In this document: piece by piece, positions 33,265 to 35,859 of the stretch | Position numbering within the stretch: position 1 is the first letter of the stretch | Layout: the number at the start of each line of letters is the position of its first letter | NCBI GenBank assembly: GCA_037968895.1 | Contig: JBBKWJ010000129.1 | Coordinates: 1-35,859 of the forward strand | DNA: 35,859 nucleotides | Reading direction: 5' to 3' | Source: JBBKWJ01 sp037968895 | GTDB taxonomy: Bacteria > Actinomycetota > Acidimicrobiia > Acidimicrobiales > SZUA-35 | Notes under the pieces: generated by a model | What the model saw: only the letters and a program-made list of their open reading frames with translations | Database searches by the model: none | What the model was told of the DNA's origin: nothing | Position numbers and translations under genes: made by a program

Positions 33265-34041
33265 ATGACCGCCTACGAACGCATCACTGTTAGCAGGGAC
33301 GAGAACGTCGTCTACATCACGCTCGCCAATCCGGCCAGACGTAACACTCTTGCCTTGTCGACGATGCTCGAACTCACGCATGCGCTCGAGGAAGCCGGCT
33401 CCAGCGACGCCACCGGAGTTATGATCTCAGCCGAGGGACCGGTCTTTTCTGCTGGGCATGACTTCACCGACATGGTCGATATCGGGTTTGCCGAGGCGAA
33501 AGAACTGCTCGACGTTTGCACCAACATGATGACGCTCATCCAGCGCATTCCACAGGTGGTAGTCGCCAAGGTTCACGCACTTGCGACCGCCGCAGGCTGC
33601 CAGCTTGTGGCCTCGTGCGATCTCGCAGTGGCCGCCGACACCGCAGGGTTCGCGGCTCCTGGCGGTAAAGGCGGCCTCTTCTGCCACACACCGATGGTGG
33701 CGATCTCACGGGCCGTCGGCCGGAAGAAGGGCCTTGAAATGGCCCTGACTGGCGACGTGATTGACGCAGAAACTGCGTGTCAGTGGGGCCTCGTCAACCG
33801 GGTGGTTCCGGCCGACGAACTCGACGCTGCCACAGCCGACCTTCTGGCTCGCGCTACCCGCGGGAGCGCGTTCTCGAAGGCGATGGGCAAGCACAACTAC
33901 TACCAGCAGTTCGATCTCAGTCAGGCCGATGCCTACGAACATGCATCGAACGTCATGGCCGCCGGCGTCACCACAAACGACGGGCAAGAGGGCATCAACT
34001 CGTTCATCGAGAAGCGCCGTCCAAACTGGGTCAATAGCTAA
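33265..34041 (+). CDS. Enoyl-CoA hydratase/isomerase family protein
   Basis: Crotonase-fold enzyme of 258 residues. It has the N-terminal NVVYITLANPARRNTLALSTM, the first oxyanion-hole segment FSAGHDFTDM, and the second, VHALATAAGCQLVASCDLAVAAD. This fits the family that hydrates or isomerises enoyl-CoA thioesters. The usual catalytic Glu pair is not obvious in the second helix region (the segment reads PGGKGGLFCHTPMVAISRAVGRKKGLEM), so it may be a hydratase-like paralogue (short-chain isomerase or ECHDC3-like) rather than a classic hydratase. It is divergent from the MFS-bicupin-acyl-CoA dehydrogenase run and could act in the same pathway. Confidence 0.92.
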   Translation: MTAYERITVSRDENVVYITLANPARRNTLALSTMLELTHALEEAGSSDATGVMISAEGPVFSAGHDFTDMVDIGFAEAKELLDVCTNMMTLIQRIPQVVVAKVHALATAAGCQLVASCDLAVAADTAGFAAPGGKGGLFCHTPMVAISRAVGRKKGLEMALTGDVIDAETACQWGLVNRVVPADELDAATADLLARATRGSAFSKAMGKHNYYQQFDLSQADAYEHASNVMAAGVTTNDGQEGINSFIEKRRPNWVNS

Positions 34042-34138
34042 ACAGCCAATGGCTATGGCACCAAACGTGGCCGCAGCGACCGGCGGTAATCAGCCAGGCT
34101 CGATGAAGGGGTGGTCGAAGTTGGTGTCGACGGGCTCG

Positions 34139-34144
34139 TAGGCT
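34139..34144 (+). promoter_or_regulatory. Predicted -10 element (TAGGCT) before the phosphotransferase-like gene
   Basis: TAGGCT ends exactly 7 nt before the GTG at 34151. The same hexamer occurs in the helD/PPOX gap. Its intact position suggests that the interrupted gene is still transcribed. Confidence 0.5.
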
Positions 34145-34150
34145 GGGATT

Positions 34151-35032
34151 GTGAACCACCACGATGACGAGACAGACCGGTGGATCGAGTGGGCGGTCGG
34201 TACTCCGGTGGAATCGTCCGAGGTTCTACTCGGCGGCATGTCCTCGGTTGTGCGTCGCATCACTCTCGCTGACGGATCAGCCATCGTGGTGCGCCACATC
34301 ACCAATCGTGAGTGGCTCATGCGCGAACCCGACCTTATTAGTCGCGAGGCACGGGCCCTGGAGCTGCTCGTCGGATCGACAGTGCCAGCTCCGAAACTCG
34401 TTGTCTCAGACCCCGGAGCCGGGCGCCTCGCAATGACGATGCTTCCCGGAGCCGCGCACCATGCATCGCCGCAGCTGCGATCGAGCACCGAAGCGTTGGC
34501 CGACCTCGCCGCAGCGGTTGCTGGTGTCCCCCTGCCGGCTGGTCACGGCCTTCCAATGTGGAGGTCCTGGGCGCCCGCTGACCCAACCCCGCCGGCATGG
34601 GGCGACAGCGGACTTTGGGCTGAGTGCCTCGCTGCCTACGCCACAGAGCAGCCACCCCTACCTGAGAACCTCGTATTGCTGCATAGAGACTTTCATCCAC
34701 TGAACGTGCTGTGGTAGGGGTCTGAAGTGACCGGACTCGTTGACTGGGTGAACGCCTGCGTCGGCCACCCACACGCCGAACTAGGCCATTGTCGCTGGAA
34801 TCTCAGCGTGCTGGTCGACACAGCAGCTGCAGACCACTTCCTGACACGTTACCTAGACCAGAACAACAGCGAGCCCTACCGCCGATGGTGGGATCTCGCC
34901 ACCGCCGTTGGCCTTCTGCCGGGACCGATCGGCACATCAGCCTGGAACGACGTCGGCCGCGTAGACCTGACGCCGGAAGTCGCAGCCAACGCAACTGAGG
35001 CTTTCATCCGCTCGGCACTCGACGCTCGATAA
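34151..35032 (+). pseudogene. Aminoglycoside phosphotransferase-like gene interrupted by an in-frame TAG
   Basis: APH/choline-kinase-fold phosphotransferase split by a stop at 34715-34717. The first part (188 residues) contains the N-lobe (EVLLGGMSSVVRRITLADGSAIVVRH) and the catalytic Brenner loop HRDFHPLNVLW. After the TAG the same frame continues GSEVTGLVDWVNACVGHPHAELG, with the metal-binding Asp of TGLVDWVNAC, and runs 292 residues in total, normal for the family. The stop therefore separates the catalytic loop from the metal ligand, so the truncated product should be inactive. One base change (for example CAG to TAG) would explain it. A recent mutation, assembly error or readthrough are alternatives. 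Start GTG 34151 is leaderless by position. The natural substrate is unknown. Confidence 0.85.
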
Positions 35033-35196
35033 CGACCTGCACGAACAGGAAACGCTGCCATGCTGTACTCGCTAACCGAGTTGCCCGCCGAGCCTCGCAA
35101 CGTCTTGATCTCGACACAACGTCAAGTTCGCAACGCCGCGGTGAAGCGGCCGTCGAGCGGCCGATCCAACCATTCACCATGCACTTCACCGGGTTT
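35033..35196. other. Non-coding gap between the phosphotransferase gene and the HNH gene
   Basis: These 164 bases lie between convergent gene ends. The only structure seen is CGGCCG repeated around a 5-base loop at 35147-35163, a short GC-rich hairpin without a T-tract on either strand. It is too weak to call an intrinsic terminator. Confidence 0.3.
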
Positions 35197-35859
35197 TCAG
35201 GTGAGGAGAACACCCAACGGCGTGTAGAAACTCACGGTTCCGTCCTTGTTTCTTGTCACAAAGAGCCGGCCTTTAGTTTTCAATCGGTGGTGATGGCGAC
35301 ACAACATGTGCCCATTCACCAGATCAGTCAAGCCATCATCAACAAACGCCTGGAGATGATCCGCTTCGCATCGGTGAGCCCCGATGGTGCAGCCAGGGAA
35401 CCGGCACGACTTGTCCCTGAACTTCAACAAGTCTTTCTGGGTCGGCGTGAACAACCGTGTCGCCCGGCCAGCATTTATGACCACACCGTTCTTGTCGAAC
35501 ACAATCCGACGGATCCGGTCAGTCAAAAAATGGTTGAGCATTACCCGTGGCGGGATTGGTGTGCCCCGCCCTGTTTCACAGCGACGCTTCGTATCGAAGG
35601 CGCGATCAAGCGGACTCAGATCAACAGTCTCGTCGTCTTTAGCAATATCGCCAATCACGTCTTCGACCACGTCGTTGATGGTGTCTTCATCAACACCAAG
35701 GAGAATCAGCGGTTCGGGTCGTTGCGCATCAGCAGGGGTCGATGACCCGTCAATCACAAGTGACACCAACGCATCAGCCCGACGCTGGGCGTGAGTGCGT
35801 CGCAACTGCAGAGCTGAAGGGGCGACCGGTGTCGCACGTCGGTTGTTTTCTTCGGTGGC
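35197..35859 (-). CDS. DUF222/13E12-type HNH endonuclease domain protein, C-terminal part
   Basis: The last 220 residues of a DUF222/HNH protein; the frame stays open to the window edge, so the N-terminal DUF222 portion lies beyond it. A recognisable end of DUF222 (RRTHAQRRADALVSL) is followed by an HNH module: zinc-knuckle cysteines C152 and C157 in CRFPGC, catalytic DH around 167-168 in EADHLQAF, and LCRHHHRLK near 186-194. The usual GG of the HNH loop reads DDGLTDL here. These proteins (the 13E12 repeat family in mycobacteria) occur in many copies in actinobacterial genomes; their role is unsettled and may be mobile-element related. Confidence 0.88.
   Translation of the reverse strand, partial: ATEENNRRATPVAPSALQLRRTHAQRRADALVSLVIDGSSTPADAQRPEPLILLGVDEDTINDVVEDVIGDIAKDDETVDLSPLDRAFDTKRRCETGRGTPIPPRVMLNHFLTDRIRRIVFDKNGVVINAGRATRLFTPTQKDLLKFRDKSCRFPGCTIGAHRCEADHLQAFVDDGLTDLVNGHMLCRHHHRLKTKGRLFVTRNKDGTVSFYTPLGVLLT

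Noticed and set aside
33169..33381. Upstream extension of the second MFS frame
   Set aside because: It would run through the divergent promoter region into the enoyl-CoA hydratase gene, and the added residues are not membrane-like.
35147..35163. CGGCCG hairpin as a possible terminator
   Set aside because: The stem is only 6 bp and no run of T follows on either strand.
1..35859. CRISPR arrays, tRNA or rRNA genes, insertion sequences and attachment sites
   Set aside because: No regularly spaced direct repeats, cloverleaf-like sequences, transposase motifs or target-site duplications were seen by reading; the window is almost completely filled with metabolic genes.

Overview
The window is a dense, moderately GC-rich bacterial chromosome segment, with 25 intact or window-truncated protein genes plus one stop-interrupted gene, and almost no non-coding DNA. 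The combination of an F420-type luciferase-fold oxidoreductase, a PPOX-fold protein, an actinobacterial-style HelD-like helicase, monomeric NADP-isocitrate dehydrogenase, a DrrA/DrrB-type exporter, a DUF222/13E12 HNH protein and many apparently leaderless GTG/ATG starts points to an actinobacterium. An Acidimicrobiia-like lineage is my best guess. This is inference from gene content, not a database result. No RNA genes, insertion sequences, CRISPR arrays or convincing intrinsic terminators were seen, and no gene-free stretch reaches 300 bases.

Layout. 1-1307 (+): tail of a zinc/manganese ABC importer (binding protein end, then permease). 1304-2476 (-): class I aminotransferase. 2547-3584 (+): F420-type oxidoreductase. 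3581-5800 (-): monomeric isocitrate dehydrogenase. 6004-7863 (+): soluble PAS-containing hybrid histidine kinase. 7848-11631 (-): helD-like helicase followed by glnS. 11656-15370 (+): PPOX protein and a single-chain indolepyruvate ferredoxin oxidoreductase. 15383-22843 (-): tightly coupled operon of acyl-CoA carboxylase beta and alpha subunits, AtuA, TetR regulator and aldehyde dehydrogenase. 22934-23758 (+): EamA-type transporter. 23755-33168 (-): a nine-gene same-strand run (MFS, VOC-bicupin fusion, acyl-CoA dehydrogenase, MFS, Baeyer-Villiger monooxygenase, dienelactone hydrolase, DrrA, DrrB, nitroreductase). 33265-34041 (+): enoyl-CoA hydratase. 34151-35032 (+): aminoglycoside phosphotransferase-like gene broken by an in-frame TAG. 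35197-35859 (-): C-terminal part of a DUF222/HNH protein.

How the genes fit together. Two catabolic blocks stand out. The AtuA/biotin carboxylase/aldehyde dehydrogenase operon looks like oxidation and carboxylation of a branched or terpenoid acyl-CoA. The nine-gene run combines oxygen-inserting, ester-cleaving and acyl-CoA-oxidising enzymes with three export systems, and may degrade or detoxify an unknown cyclic or ketone-bearing compound.

The most notable sequence-level signal is a recurring TANNNT hexamer whose last T lies exactly 7 nt before the start codon of at least six genes (two more at 8 nt). It suggests leaderless transcription and helps fix start sites. One such site is a near-palindrome between divergent genes; another reuses the stop codon of the preceding gene. 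Three convergent pairs overlap tail-to-tail by exactly 4 bp, leaving no room for terminators between them.
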